From the NCBI RefSeq assembly GCF_001183865.1, contig NZ_CP012020.1, positions 620,001 through 684,000 of the forward strand: a stretch of 64,000 bases of DNA. The letters run 5' to 3'. Shown here in pieces: positions 16,498-24,634 of the stretch (position 1 is its first letter; every line of letters begins with the position of its first letter). The notes below the pieces were generated by a model. That model ran no database searches. It was not told where the DNA came from and was given only the letters and a program-made list of their open reading frames with translations. The DNA comes from Methylophilus sp. TWE2 (GTDB lineage Bacteria; Pseudomonadota; Gammaproteobacteria; Burkholderiales; Methylophilaceae). The translations under genes were made by a program, and so were the position numbers.

Positions 16498-18468
16498 CTA
16501 CAAATCGGTCGCATCGCGCTGTTGCTTGTACTTATTCTGCTGTTTAGGGCTATGAAATTTGGCATGCAGGCGATCCGCACGGTTGAATGCCTGTCGCCAG
16601 AAATCTTCACTTTGTGGCAAATAATGGGCCTTGAATATCTGCCAGTCTTCCCGGGTAAAGCCGAAGTCCATGCAAGAGAAAATCAGTCCGGCGATATCCT
16701 TGCGCACGTCTGTGCCATGGGGTGAAACGCCTTGCAGTACCCGGTGCAGATCGAGTAAATAAAACGCCGTCTCTGCAGTTAAGGGTGACGATTTCTGCAG
16801 CGCGATATGGCACAGGTAAAAGTCACGGTGACACAGGCCCGCAGCATGGAATGTCTTCGCCAGTTTCGCGACTGCAATTAACATGGCCTGGCGGGTTTCC
16901 GCAGAGGCCGGTGTTTGCCAGCTTTTGCAAATATCCTCCAGCGAATGAATGTCCCCCAGGTCTTCCGTCAGCAGGAATGACCGCTGATTGGCTGCATATT
17001 CACCTTGTACACCGTAAGCCGCGATGGGGGTGGTGGCGATTCCAATTTTTTCCAGCGCCTGGATAGCCCGCACTTCCGTCATCGCACCGATGATAGGACG
17101 TTTGAAACTCAGCCAGTTTTTGGTGATCTCGCGCCAGCCAGTGGCTTCGTGTTGCTTGATAAAATAGGATTGCCCGGCGATGGCGATACGCATGGTTTTG
17201 CGGTTGGCCGCAGCGCGTACGGTATATCCCTGCAGCGACATAAAGTCTTCAAAATAATACCTCTGCAATGCCTGTGCGTGGGCCGGCGACAGCCAAAGGC
17301 TGCTGTCGTGTAAGGGCTTTTCTGGCCGATGTGGAAGTGGTTGCAATCTGTTTCCTGAAGCTAACTGGATCAGTGTCCGAGCTTCTGCCTTTCCCGGGTT
17401 TTCGCGCATGAGTTGCGCAGCATAACTGAGTCCCGCCTGGCTGAATCGTTCCCTTTCCGTTGCTAAAGCTGTCGCGAGTTCCCGATTAAGCGTCTCCTGA
17501 CTGAACGGGCCCGGAATGAGGATGCCGGCTCCGGCTTTGGCGATATGCGGCGCATAACCGCATACTTCTGTCGTGATGACGGGTAAACCGCTGGCCATGG
17601 CTTCGAGTAATACATGACCGGCCAGCTCGCGCCTGGCCGGGTGCACCAGCCAATCGCAGGCTTGCATCATTTGTGGGATATCATCGCGGCCGCCCAGTAC
17701 CTGCACCTGATTGCTTAAACCTTTTGCCTCAATATGTTTTTGCAGCCAGCGTGGATTGTCCTGGCCGATAATCAGCATGCGTACCTTGTTTTTGACACTT
17801 TCAGGTAAAGCGGCAATGGCAGTCACTGCACGGTCTGCCCCTTTGGTTTTGAAACCTGAGCCTACCAGCAATAAAGCAATCTGCTCAGGCAAAATGCCAA
17901 ATGTTTCAGCCAACCATTGCTTTCTTTGTGCGCGCTCAAATGCATGGAAGCGCTGTGGATCCAAGATTGGTGGAATCAGATGGAAGCGATCATCGGGTGT
18001 CTGGTACCAATGCTGAAAAGTTTGCTGTTCCTGTGGGGTGAGCGTGAGGATGTGGGTGTTGCTCGCAGGGGAAAAAATTGCTTCTTCCGCTTGCTGGAAC
18101 CAGCGATAACGGCTGGTGAGCCTGTACCACCAGGGGCGTTCCTCATGTGCTTTGGCGATAAAGCAGGAATCGGCAGCGAAATACACATCGATGGGCTGCA
18201 TGCGGTTAAAACCCACTACCAGATCAAATGGTTCTACCTGCACGGCCTGCTGCATGGCGCTGATCAGGCTGGCATGCCTGGTATGGTTACGCCAGCCGCT
18301 GCTGGTACATAACTTTACTTTGATATCCTCAGGTTGCAGGCCTTGCCACTCCCCGGTGAAAATCGTGACCTCATGCCCAAGCGCGACACAGTCTTTTGCG
18401 ATACGCAGCATATCGCGCTGCACCCCGCCATAGGGAAAGTATTTGAAAATGAGAAACGCAAACTTCAT
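16498..18468 (-). CDS. Fused LPS core glycosyltransferase (WaaG-like) and heptose kinase (WaaP-like)
   Basis: 656 residues in one uninterrupted frame. Residues 1-~375 are a GT4 glycosyltransferase of WaaG type: the start MKFAFLIFKYFPYGGVQRD, the nucleotide-sugar segment GSGFKTKGAD and the EMASGLP-like block LLEAMASGLPVITT. Residues ~400-656 match the WaaP/RfaP kinase: HRDFYLCH (about 547-554) is the catalytic loop and LLDLHRVLQ (about 571-579) the metal-binding DxH motif. In other bacteria these are separate neighbouring genes for outer-core glucose addition and heptose I phosphorylation. ATG 18468 matches WaaG starts; upstream extension would overlap waaC. Divergent from waaC by 30 bases. 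Confidence 0.85.
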   Translation of the reverse strand: MKFAFLIFKYFPYGGVQRDMLRIAKDCVALGHEVTIFTGEWQGLQPEDIKVKLCTSSGWRNHTRHASLISAMQQAVQVEPFDLVVGFNRMQPIDVYFAADSCFIAKAHEERPWWYRLTSRYRWFQQAEEAIFSPASNTHILTLTPQEQQTFQHWYQTPDDRFHLIPPILDPQRFHAFERAQRKQWLAETFGILPEQIALLLVGSGFKTKGADRAVTAIAALPESVKNKVRMLIIGQDNPRWLQKHIEAKGLSNQVQVLGGRDDIPQMMQACDWLVHPARRELAGHVLLEAMASGLPVITTEVCGYAPHIAKAGAGILIPGPFSQETLNRELATALATERERFSQAGLSYAAQLMRENPGKAEARTLIQLASGNRLQPLPHRPEKPLHDSSLWLSPAHAQALQRYYFEDFMSLQGYTVRAAANRKTMRIAIAGQSYFIKQHEATGWREITKNWLSFKRPIIGAMTEVRAIQALEKIGIATTPIAAYGVQGEYAANQRSFLLTEDLGDIHSLEDICKSWQTPASAETRQAMLIAVAKLAKTFHAAGLCHRDFYLCHIALQKSSPLTAETAFYLLDLHRVLQGVSPHGTDVRKDIAGLIFSCMDFGFTREDWQIFKAHYLPQSEDFWRQAFNRADRLHAKFHSPKQQNKYKQQRDATDL

Positions 18469-18498
18469 GCGATGGCATTGTATGCGAAAATAGCGGCC

Positions 18499-19467
18499 AT
18501 GAAACGCATCCTGATTGTCAAAACAACCTCCATGGGTGATGTGATCCACGCTTTGCCCGTGGTTGAAGATATCCTACAGCACTTTCCAGACGCACAGATT
18601 GACTGGCTGGTAGAGGAAAGTTTTGCCGATATTCCACGCTTGCATCCACGTGTGCAGCAGATATTTAAGGTTGCGGTGCGCCGCTGGCGCAAGCAATGGT
18701 GGCATTGCCAGACCTGGCGTGAAATTTCCGCTGTCAAACAGGCAGTGGCTGCGCAGCCTTATGATTTGGTGCTTGATGTACAGGGCCTGGTCAAAAGCGC
18801 CGTGATGTCCACCTGGGCGCAAGGCCCTCGCTATGGCTACGACAAACATTCCATCCGTGAACCCCTGGCTAGCCGGTTTTACCAGCATGCATTTGACATT
18901 CCTTACCGTCAGCATGCGGTGATCCGTATGCGCACATTAGCAGCGATGGCATTGGGATATGACGTGCCAAAAGACAAGCCCAATTATGGTCTGGCGGCAG
19001 GTATTCAGCGCACCAAAACACCTGCTTTTCTGGCCTTGCATGCCACCAGCCGAGACAGCAAGTTATGGCCAGAAGATCACTGGATTGCTTTAGGTCAGCA
19101 TTATGCAGCGCAAGGGTTGCAGATGTGGTTGCCGTGGGCGAGTGCCAGTGAGCAAGCACGGGCAAAACGAATAGCCGCCCAAGTACCGCAAGCAATAGTG
19201 CTGCCTAAACTCAGCCTGCAACAGTTGGCCGGTCAAATGCCACAGGCGAAATTTGCAGTGGGCGTGGATACCGGTCTTTCACACCTGGCTGCTGCGCTGG
19301 ACATTCCAGTTGTTGCTCTTTACACCGACACCGAACCAGCGTTTACCGGTGTAGCGGGTGGACGTGAGGCGCCTGCCATCAACCTCGGCGGTAAGGAGCA
19401 AGTGCCCGCCGTCAATGCCGTGATTGATCATCTGACCGCCATGACCTTGCCAGTCGTGCACATTTAA
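18499..19467 (+). CDS. waaC: LPS heptosyltransferase I WaaC
   Basis: 322 residues, GT9 family; adds the first heptose to the Kdo of lipid A. N-terminus MKRILIVKTTSMGDVIHALP is the family signature; ADP-heptose-binding and catalytic parts include LVLDVQGLVKSA, ATSRDSKLWPEDHW and VGVDTGLSHLAAAL. ATG 18499 was chosen as it gives this start; the frame is open upstream but would overlap the divergent waaG-waaP gene. Together the two genes build and phosphorylate the inner core of LPS. Confidence 0.92.
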   Translation: MKRILIVKTTSMGDVIHALPVVEDILQHFPDAQIDWLVEESFADIPRLHPRVQQIFKVAVRRWRKQWWHCQTWREISAVKQAVAAQPYDLVLDVQGLVKSAVMSTWAQGPRYGYDKHSIREPLASRFYQHAFDIPYRQHAVIRMRTLAAMALGYDVPKDKPNYGLAAGIQRTKTPAFLALHATSRDSKLWPEDHWIALGQHYAAQGLQMWLPWASASEQARAKRIAAQVPQAIVLPKLSLQQLAGQMPQAKFAVGVDTGLSHLAAALDIPVVALYTDTEPAFTGVAGGREAPAINLGGKEQVPAVNAVIDHLTAMTLPVVHI

Positions 19468-19490
19468 AATCACAAAATTCACATTTAACC

Positions 19491-19518
19491 CTTGAAATCA
19501 GTAGGGGCATCCCCAACA
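19491..19518 (+). promoter_or_regulatory. Sigma32-type heat-shock promoter of grpE
   Basis: CTTGAAA (19491-19497), a 13-base spacer, then CCCCAACAT (19511-19519), matching the sigma32 consensus CTTGAAA-N(11-16)-CCCCATnT apart from the AT/AA change. No CIRCE element is seen, so HrcA control is not indicated. Confidence 0.7.
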
Positions 19519-19530
19519 TTGGGAAGATAT

Positions 19531-19557
19531 TGAGAGGAAAGTGTTGGTCACCTCTCA
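19531..19557 (+). other. Hairpin in the grpE leader
   Basis: TGAGAGG (19531-19537) pairs with CCTCTCA (19551-19557) around a 13-base loop. It lies between the heat-shock promoter and the GGGGAG ribosome site at 19581-19586, which it does not cover. Function unknown. Confidence 0.4.
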
Positions 19558-19590
19558 GCCAGAACAGTGTTGAACAAGAAGGGGAGTCCC

Positions 19591-20127
19591 ATGCAAGAAC
19601 CAAATACACCTGCCGAGGTGAACGCAACTGAGTCTGCAGTGAATGACGCTGCACCAGAAATCCATGTAGAAGACAATCAGGCAACGCGTATTGCCGAGCT
19701 GGAAGCAGCACTGGAAGAAGCCAAGGCACAAGTCTTATATGTCAAAGCCGAAGGTGAAAATATTCGCCGTCGCGCGCTGGATGATATTGATAAAGCCCGT
19801 AAATTTGCGCTGGAAAAATTCAGCGGTGAGTTGCTGGCAGTGAAAGACAGCCTGGATGCCGCATTGGCGGTAGAAAGTACTGAGGTTGATAGCTATAAAA
19901 ATGGCGTGGAATTGACAGCCAAACAATTACTCAGCGTATTTGAAAAATTCAATATTGCTGAAATCAATCCCATAGGCGAAAAGTTTGACCCTAACAAACA
20001 TCAGGCGATCAGCATGGTGCCAGCTGAAGGTGAGCCGAATACCGTGTTAAGTGTATTGCAAAAAGGCTACAGCTTGAATGAGCGCGTATTGCGTCCAGCC
20101 TTAGTGACTGTGATTCAGGCCAAGTAA
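19591..20127 (+). CDS. grpE: Nucleotide exchange factor GrpE
   Basis: 178 residues. Acidic unstructured N-terminus, long helix/coiled coil (about 30-85, including [21 protein letters not shown]) and the C-terminal beta domain ending in [13 protein letters not shown]. GrpE releases ADP from DnaK. ATG 19591 has GGGGAG five bases upstream; in-frame GTG/TTG codons at 19567-19570 lack one. First gene of grpE-dnaK-dnaJ. Confidence 0.95.
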   Translation: MQEPNTPAEVNATESAVNDAAPEIHVEDNQATRIAELEAALEEAKAQVLYVKAEGENIRRRALDDIDKARKFALEKFSGELLAVKDSLDAALAVESTEVDSYKNGVELTAKQLLSVFEKFNIAEINPIGEKFDPNKHQAISMVPAEGEPNTVLSVLQKGYSLNERVLRPALVTVIQAK

Positions 20128-20150
20128 AGCAACCACATTTTCAATAGGGG

Positions 20151-20177
20151 CTTGAAATCTTTTCAGGCATCCCAATT
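20151..20177 (+). promoter_or_regulatory. Second sigma32-type promoter, upstream of dnaK
   Basis: CTTGAAA (20151-20157), 13-base spacer ending GGCAT, then CCCAATT (20171-20177). The spacing and the GGCATCCC context copy the grpE promoter, so dnaK probably has its own heat-shock start about 50 bases before its ATG. Confidence 0.6.
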
Positions 20178-20225
20178 ATTACATCATTGATGTTGTGATT
20201 AACGAATTTTAAGGAAAACATAAAG

Positions 20226-22145
20226 ATGGCAAAGATTATCGGTATTGATTTGGGAACGACAAACTCATGCGTCGCCGTGATGGAAGGTGGCAAGCCACGT
20301 GTGATTGAGAACGCTGAAGGCGCGCGTACCACGCCTTCTATTATTGCTTATCAGGAAGATGGCGAAATTCTGGTCGGTGCCCCAGCCAAACGTCAGGCAG
20401 TGACCAACCCTAAAAACACCCTTTTTGCAGTGAAGCGTTTGATTGGCCGTCGCTTTGACGAAAAAGAAGTGCAAAAAGACATCGACCTCATGCCTTACAC
20501 CATTGCCAAAGCAGACAATGGTGACGCATGGGTAGAAGTGCGTGGCAAAAAACAGGCGCCACCACAAATTTCTGCTGAAGTGCTGCGCAAAATGAAGAAA
20601 ACCGCCGAAGACTACCTGGGCGAAGAAGTGACCGAGGCCGTGATTACCGTGCCCGCTTACTTTAACGACAGCCAGCGTCAGGCCACCAAAGACGCTGGCC
20701 GTATCGCTGGTCTGGAAGTAAAACGTATCATCAACGAGCCAACAGCGGCGGCGCTGGCATTTGGTTTGGACAAACAGGAAGGCGACCGCAAGATTGCGGT
20801 ATATGACCTGGGTGGCGGTACTTTCGATATTTCGATTATCGAAATTACTGAAATTGACGGCGAACACCAGTTCGAAGTGTTGTCCACCAACGGTGACACC
20901 TTCTTAGGTGGTGAAGACTTCGATAACCGCATCATCGACTTCTTGGCTGACGAGTTCAAGAAAGAAAACGGCTTGGACTTGCGTAACGACTTGCTGGCAA
21001 AACAGCGTTTGAAAGAGGCGGCTGAGAAAGCCAAGATCGAATTGTCTGGTGCGCAGCAGACTGAAGTGAACCTGCCATACATCACGGCAGATGCGACTGG
21101 TCCTAAGCACTTGGTGGTGAAAATCACTCGTGCCAAGTTGGAGTCACTGGTGGAAGACCTGATTGAGCGTACCATCAGCCCATGTAAAACGGCATTGAAA
21201 GATGCGGGTGTGTCTCCTTCAGATATCTCTGACGTGATTTTGGTCGGTGGCCAGAGCCGCATGCCAAAAGTGCAAGAAAAAGTGAAAGAGATTTTTGGTA
21301 AGGAACCACGTAAAGATGTGAACCCGGATGAAGCCGTGGCCGTAGGTGCTGCAATCCAGGGCGGCGTGTTGAAAGGTGACGTCAAAGACGTATTGCTGCT
21401 GGACGTGACACCGTTGTCCCTGGGTATCGAAACCCTGGGTAGCGTGATGACCAAGCTGATCAAGAAAAACACCACGATTCCTACCAAGGCATCCCAAGTG
21501 TTCTCGACAGCCGAAGACAACCAGAATGCGGTGACCATTCATGTGCTGCAAGGTGAACGCGAAATGGCTTCCGGCAACAAGAGCCTGGGTCAGTTTAACC
21601 TGAGCGATATTCCACCTGCACCACGTGGCATGCCGCAAATTGAAGTGACGTTTGATATCGATGCCAACGGTATTTTGCATGTGTCTGCCAAAGACAAGGC
21701 TACTGGCAAAGAAAACAAGATCACCATCAAAGCCAACTCCGGCTTGTCTGAAGAAGAAATTCAGCGCATGGAAGAAGATGCGGCTAAATATGCTGACGAA
21801 GACAAAAAACTGCGTGAACTGGTCGACGCCCGTAACCAGGCGGACAGCGTGTTGCATAGCGTGAAAAAATCGTTGGCTGAGCATGGCGACAAGATTGAGG
21901 CCGATGAAAAAGCCAAGATTGAAGACGCGATTAAAGACCTGGAAGCGGTAGCCAAAGATGGCGACGATAAGGAAGTGATTGAAGCCAAGACTAACGCGCT
22001 GATGGAAGCTTCACAAAAACTGGGTGAAAAGGTCTATGCCGAGCAACAGGCACAGGCCAATACCGAAAGTGCACAAGCTGAAACTGAAAAAACAGTGGAA
22101 GGCGATGTGGTGGATGCCGAGTTTGAAGAAGTGAAGAAAAACTAA
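20226..22145 (+). CDS. dnaK: Chaperone DnaK (Hsp70)
   Basis: 639 residues. ATPase domain begins [19 protein letters not shown]; phosphate motif [11 protein letters not shown] and adenosine motif [13 protein letters not shown] follow. The substrate-binding domain starts after the linker [18 protein letters not shown], and the C-terminus ends with the acidic [10 protein letters not shown] tail recognised by co-chaperones. Full length for the family. Works with GrpE upstream and DnaJ downstream. Confidence 0.98.
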   Translation: MAKIIGIDLGTTNSCVAVMEGGKPRVIENAEGARTTPSIIAYQEDGEILVGAPAKRQAVTNPKNTLFAVKRLIGRRFDEKEVQKDIDLMPYTIAKADNGDAWVEVRGKKQAPPQISAEVLRKMKKTAEDYLGEEVTEAVITVPAYFNDSQRQATKDAGRIAGLEVKRIINEPTAAALAFGLDKQEGDRKIAVYDLGGGTFDISIIEITEIDGEHQFEVLSTNGDTFLGGEDFDNRIIDFLADEFKKENGLDLRNDLLAKQRLKEAAEKAKIELSGAQQTEVNLPYITADATGPKHLVVKITRAKLESLVEDLIERTISPCKTALKDAGVSPSDISDVILVGGQSRMPKVQEKVKEIFGKEPRKDVNPDEAVAVGAAIQGGVLKGDVKDVLLLDVTPLSLGIETLGSVMTKLIKKNTTIPTKASQVFSTAEDNQNAVTIHVLQGEREMASGNKSLGQFNLSDIPPAPRGMPQIEVTFDIDANGILHVSAKDKATGKENKITIKANSGLSEEEIQRMEEDAAKYADEDKKLRELVDARNQADSVLHSVKKSLAEHGDKIEADEKAKIEDAIKDLEAVAKDGDDKEVIEAKTNALMEASQKLGEKVYAEQQAQANTESAQAETEKTVEGDVVDAEFEEVKKN

Positions 22146-22155
22146 GCTTGAAAAC

Positions 22156-22182
22156 GGCGGGTAGACATGCCTGCCCTTTTTT
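22156..22182 (+). terminator. Terminator/attenuator between dnaK and dnaJ
   Basis: GGCGGG / CCTGCC stem (one G-T pair) with an eight-base loop, followed by C and six T. It begins ten bases after the dnaK stop and could reduce read-through into dnaJ. Confidence 0.6.
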
Positions 22183-22194
22183 CAATCATGCCGG

Positions 22195-22226
22195 CAAACA
22201 CACTACGCTGACTGCGAGTGTGTTTG
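22195..22226 (+). other. Strong hairpin in the dnaK-dnaJ spacer
   Basis: CAAACACACT (22195-22204) pairs perfectly with AGTGTGTTTG (22217-22226); an inner CGC/GCG pair extends the stem. It follows the attenuator and precedes the dnaJ ribosome site (CGGAAAAAC). A role as mRNA processing or stabilising structure is likely but unproven. Confidence 0.55.
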
Positions 22227-22260
22227 TCTTTATGGCGCAAGCGCATTAAACGGAAAAACT

Positions 22261-23391
22261 ATGGCAGCTGCAAAAAAAGATTATTACGAAGTGTTAGGTG
22301 TCAACCGCGACGCCAGTGAAGAGGAAATTAAAAAATCCTTTAAGAAACTGGCCATGAAGTTTCACCCTGACCGAAACCCGGATAACCCCAAAGCCGAAGA
22401 GAGTTTTAAAGAGGCTAAAGAAGCCTATGAAGTCCTGAGCGATGAGCAGAAACGCGCCGCTTATGACCAGTACGGACATGCTGGCGTAGACCCCAGTATG
22501 AGCGGTGGTGGCGGGTTTGGCGGGTTCAATTCCGGCAATTTCAGTGACGCATTTGGCGATATTTTTGGTGATATTTTCGGTGGTGCGCGCAACCAACGCT
22601 CGAATGTATATCGCGGCGCGGATTTACGCTACAACCTGGAAATTTCCCTGGAAGATGCGGCAAAAGGGACCGAAACCAAAATCCGTATTCCGGTACAGAC
22701 CACTTGTGAAACCTGTCACGGTTCAGGTGCGCGTCCAGGCACATCCCCTGTGACGTGTACGACCTGTAACGGTCACGGCCAGGTGCGCATGCAACAGGGT
22801 TTTTTCTCTGTGCAGCAAACCTGTCCCAAATGTCATGGCACCGGCAAAATGGTGAAGGAGCCTTGCCCAACTTGCCATGGTGCTGGTCGCGTCAAACAGA
22901 ATAAAACGCTGAATGTGAAGATTCCAGCAGGCGTTGACGAGGGAGATCGTATCCGCCTCAGCGGTGAGGGTGAAGCTGGCGTCAATGGCGGTCCAACGGG
23001 TGATTTGTATGTGGTGGTGCATCTCAAGGAACACCCGATTTTCCAACGCGAAGGTGCAAATCTGCATTGCGAAATGCCTATCAGTTTTAGTACCGCGGCA
23101 TTAGGCGGCGAAATTGAAGTGCCGACGCTGGATGGTGCAGCCAAGATGAAGATCCCGGCTGAAACGCAAACAGGCAGTGTATTCCGTTTGCGTGGCAAGG
23201 GTATCAAGCCTTTGCGCTCCAGTGAACATGGTGATTTGATGGTGCATGTGGTCGTTGAGACGCCAGTGCGTCTGACAGAAAAGCAGAAAGAACTGTTACG
23301 TGAGTTTGAGAGTAGTACGCAGGCAGATGCGGGAAAACATAGCCCCAAGAATAAAAGCTGGGTAGATAAAGCCCGCGACTTTTTTAGCTAA
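22261..23391 (+). CDS. dnaJ: Co-chaperone DnaJ (Hsp40)
   Basis: 376 residues. J domain with HPD in [11 protein letters not shown], Gly/Phe-rich segment ([19 protein letters not shown]), four CxxCxGxG zinc repeats ([32 protein letters not shown]) and the C-terminal substrate-binding domains. Stimulates DnaK ATPase and delivers substrates. Separated from dnaK by a 115-base spacer with two hairpins. Confidence 0.98.
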   Translation: MAAAKKDYYEVLGVNRDASEEEIKKSFKKLAMKFHPDRNPDNPKAEESFKEAKEAYEVLSDEQKRAAYDQYGHAGVDPSMSGGGGFGGFNSGNFSDAFGDIFGDIFGGARNQRSNVYRGADLRYNLEISLEDAAKGTETKIRIPVQTTCETCHGSGARPGTSPVTCTTCNGHGQVRMQQGFFSVQQTCPKCHGTGKMVKEPCPTCHGAGRVKQNKTLNVKIPAGVDEGDRIRLSGEGEAGVNGGPTGDLYVVVHLKEHPIFQREGANLHCEMPISFSTAALGGEIEVPTLDGAAKMKIPAETQTGSVFRLRGKGIKPLRSSEHGDLMVHVVVETPVRLTEKQKELLREFESSTQADAGKHSPKNKSWVDKARDFFS

Positions 23392-23405
23392 TTTGCATTC
23401 CATTG

Positions 23406-23456
23406 CGGCCGATAGTGAGGCAGAGTTAAATCTGCTAAACTATTGGCCGTTTCCTT
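23406..23456 (+). terminator. Two-stem intrinsic terminator after dnaJ
   Basis: Outer stem CGGCCGATAGT (23406-23416) with ACTATTGGCCG (23439-23449), eleven pairs including one G-T; inner stem GCAGA/TCTGC. A TTTCCTTTTT tract follows. It ends the heat-shock operon. Confidence 0.75.
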
Positions 23457-23459
23457 TTT

Positions 23460-23479
23460 ATCGTTTTACTTAAAACGAT
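23460..23479. promoter_or_regulatory. Dyad symmetry element between dnaJ and the candidate sRNA
   Basis: ATCGTTTT-ACTT-AAAACGAT is a perfect inverted repeat with eight-base arms, just after the dnaJ terminator and about 105 bases before the candidate sRNA promoter. It may be an operator or part of the terminator region; 23480-23584 is AT-rich and shows nothing else certain. Confidence 0.35.
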
Positions 23480-23584
23480 CTCTGCAAGCTGTTGTTTTTA
23501 TTAAAGTTACAATTTGATAACAATTGAATTTTGACTTTTACAATTCAGTTACAGCTTGGTCAAATTACTGCAATAACTCCTCCC

Positions 23585-23590
23585 TATACT
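23585..23590 (+). promoter_or_regulatory. -10 element of the candidate sRNA
   Basis: TATACT at 23585-23590 lies six bases before the base of the first predicted hairpin. No good -35 is seen at 16-18 bases (AAATTA), so activation or another sigma factor may be needed. Confidence 0.35.
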
Positions 23591-23595
23591 GAATC

Positions 23596-23718
23596 CATCT
23601 TTAAACGAAACACAAAATGTTTTGTTTGATGGCTAGGTTTAGTTGATTTTCAACACTAGCATTGATTTCCTCCTGATCCAAACCCCCTTTTAACCCGCAT
23701 TAGCGGGTTTCTTTTTTT
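23596..23718 (+). ncRNA. Candidate trans-acting small RNA
   Basis: About 123 nt, no open reading frame of note. Hairpin 1: CCATC (23595-23599) with GATGG (23628-23632) and AAACGAAACA (23603-23612) with TGTTTTGTTT (23618-23627), fifteen pairs with a TTT bulge. Hairpin 2: GTTGA/TCAAC inside CTAG/CTAG (23633-23659). A single-stranded stretch 23661-23691 contains CCTCCT (23669-23674), complementary to a Shine-Dalgarno sequence. The 3' end is a textbook terminator: AACCCGC-ATTA-GCGGGTT (23692-23709) then T-rich DNA. The 5' hairpin starts where transcription from the -10 at 23585 would begin. Family not recognised. Confidence 0.55.
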
Positions 23719-23839
23719 CTACCGTCCTCTTTTCCAGATATCTACGATCGCTGGGGTGGTCTCTGCCGACAACATCGTTTATGATGCATGCAACGCTTGT
23801 GGTATTTCATGTAAAAACAGCGACTGTGTTCATTTGATC

Positions 23840-24631
23840 ATGTTGAAGATTGCCATTTTTAATCAGAAAGCAGGTGTCGGAGCAACGACAACTGCACTTA
23901 ATCTGGCTGCGGCTTGCCAGCGTAAGCGGCGTCAGCTGTTGTTGCTGGATATGGATCCACAAGCCAGACTGACTGAGGTGTACAAACATACCGGGCTGGA
24001 TGTGCAGCAACATTTACTCAAGTTTTATCAGGATGAAACACCGCTTGCCAATCTGATTCAACCATTGCGCAATGGCTTGCAGATTATTTCGGCAAGCCCC
24101 GAGCTAATGAAAGTAGACTCACAATTTGGACGCGGACCGAAGACACTGAATCGTCTGAGCACGGGTTTGGCGGAACTTGCGCAAGCGCAGCCAGCACTGG
24201 ATGTCGTCATGGATTGTTGTCCTTTTGTGGGCGTGATCTCCCTGAGTGCGGTGTTTGCCAGTGATCTTGTGCTGATACCTGTCGCCACCGATTATTTGTC
24301 TATCCATTCTGCAGTTAAAATGGATAAGGCCCTCAATGCCCTGCAACCCGTGTTAAAGCGGAAAATACAGCGCCGTTATTTGCTGACGCGAGCGGATAAA
24401 CGCAAGCCCATGACTGTCGAGGTGGAGCAGGAAATGCGCCGTTTGTTTGGCAGTGAGGTGCTGATCAGCAAAATTCACGAGCATACTGCCTTGGCGGACA
24501 GTACGCGTATGGGGCAACACGTGTTCGAATACGATGTTGAAAGCGATGCTGCACAGGATTACATGGCGCTATATTTTGAGTTGCAGGATGTGGTAAAACA
24601 ACTGCCACGTGCCGAACCAATAGCTGCCTAA
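23840..24631 (+). CDS. ParA/MinD-family ATPase-like protein with altered P-loop
   Basis: 263 residues. Fold elements of ParA are present: deviant Walker A region NQKAGVGATTTALNLA (about residues 7-22), switch I LLLLDMDPQARLT and Walker B-like VVMDCCPFVG. The signature lysine is retained, but the P-loop lysine of KGGVGKTT is alanine (GVGATT), read directly from codons gga gca acg aca. ATP hydrolysis may therefore be weakened or lost. No parB or chemotaxis gene is adjacent, so it is not a standard partition pair. ATG 23840 gives the usual ParA N-terminus, though without a clear ribosome site. Cargo unknown. Confidence 0.75.
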   Translation: MLKIAIFNQKAGVGATTTALNLAAACQRKRRQLLLLDMDPQARLTEVYKHTGLDVQQHLLKFYQDETPLANLIQPLRNGLQIISASPELMKVDSQFGRGPKTLNRLSTGLAELAQAQPALDVVMDCCPFVGVISLSAVFASDLVLIPVATDYLSIHSAVKMDKALNALQPVLKRKIQRRYLLTRADKRKPMTVEVEQEMRRLFGSEVLISKIHEHTALADSTRMGQHVFEYDVESDAAQDYMALYFELQDVVKQLPRAEPIAA

Positions 24632-24634
24632 TCG

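Noticed and set aside
20678..21538. Long open frame antisense to dnaK (and another at 21219-21884)
   Set aside because: Mirror frames of a strongly biased, highly expressed gene; the products show no domain and no ribosome site.
22147..22176. CTTGAAA before dnaJ as a third sigma32 promoter
   Set aside because: No CCCC-type -10 at the right distance; the region is better explained by the terminator hairpin.
23756..23839. N-terminal extension of the ParA-like protein
   Set aside because: The ParA fold starts at MLKIAIFNQK (23840); the extension is Cys-rich and not like any ParA.
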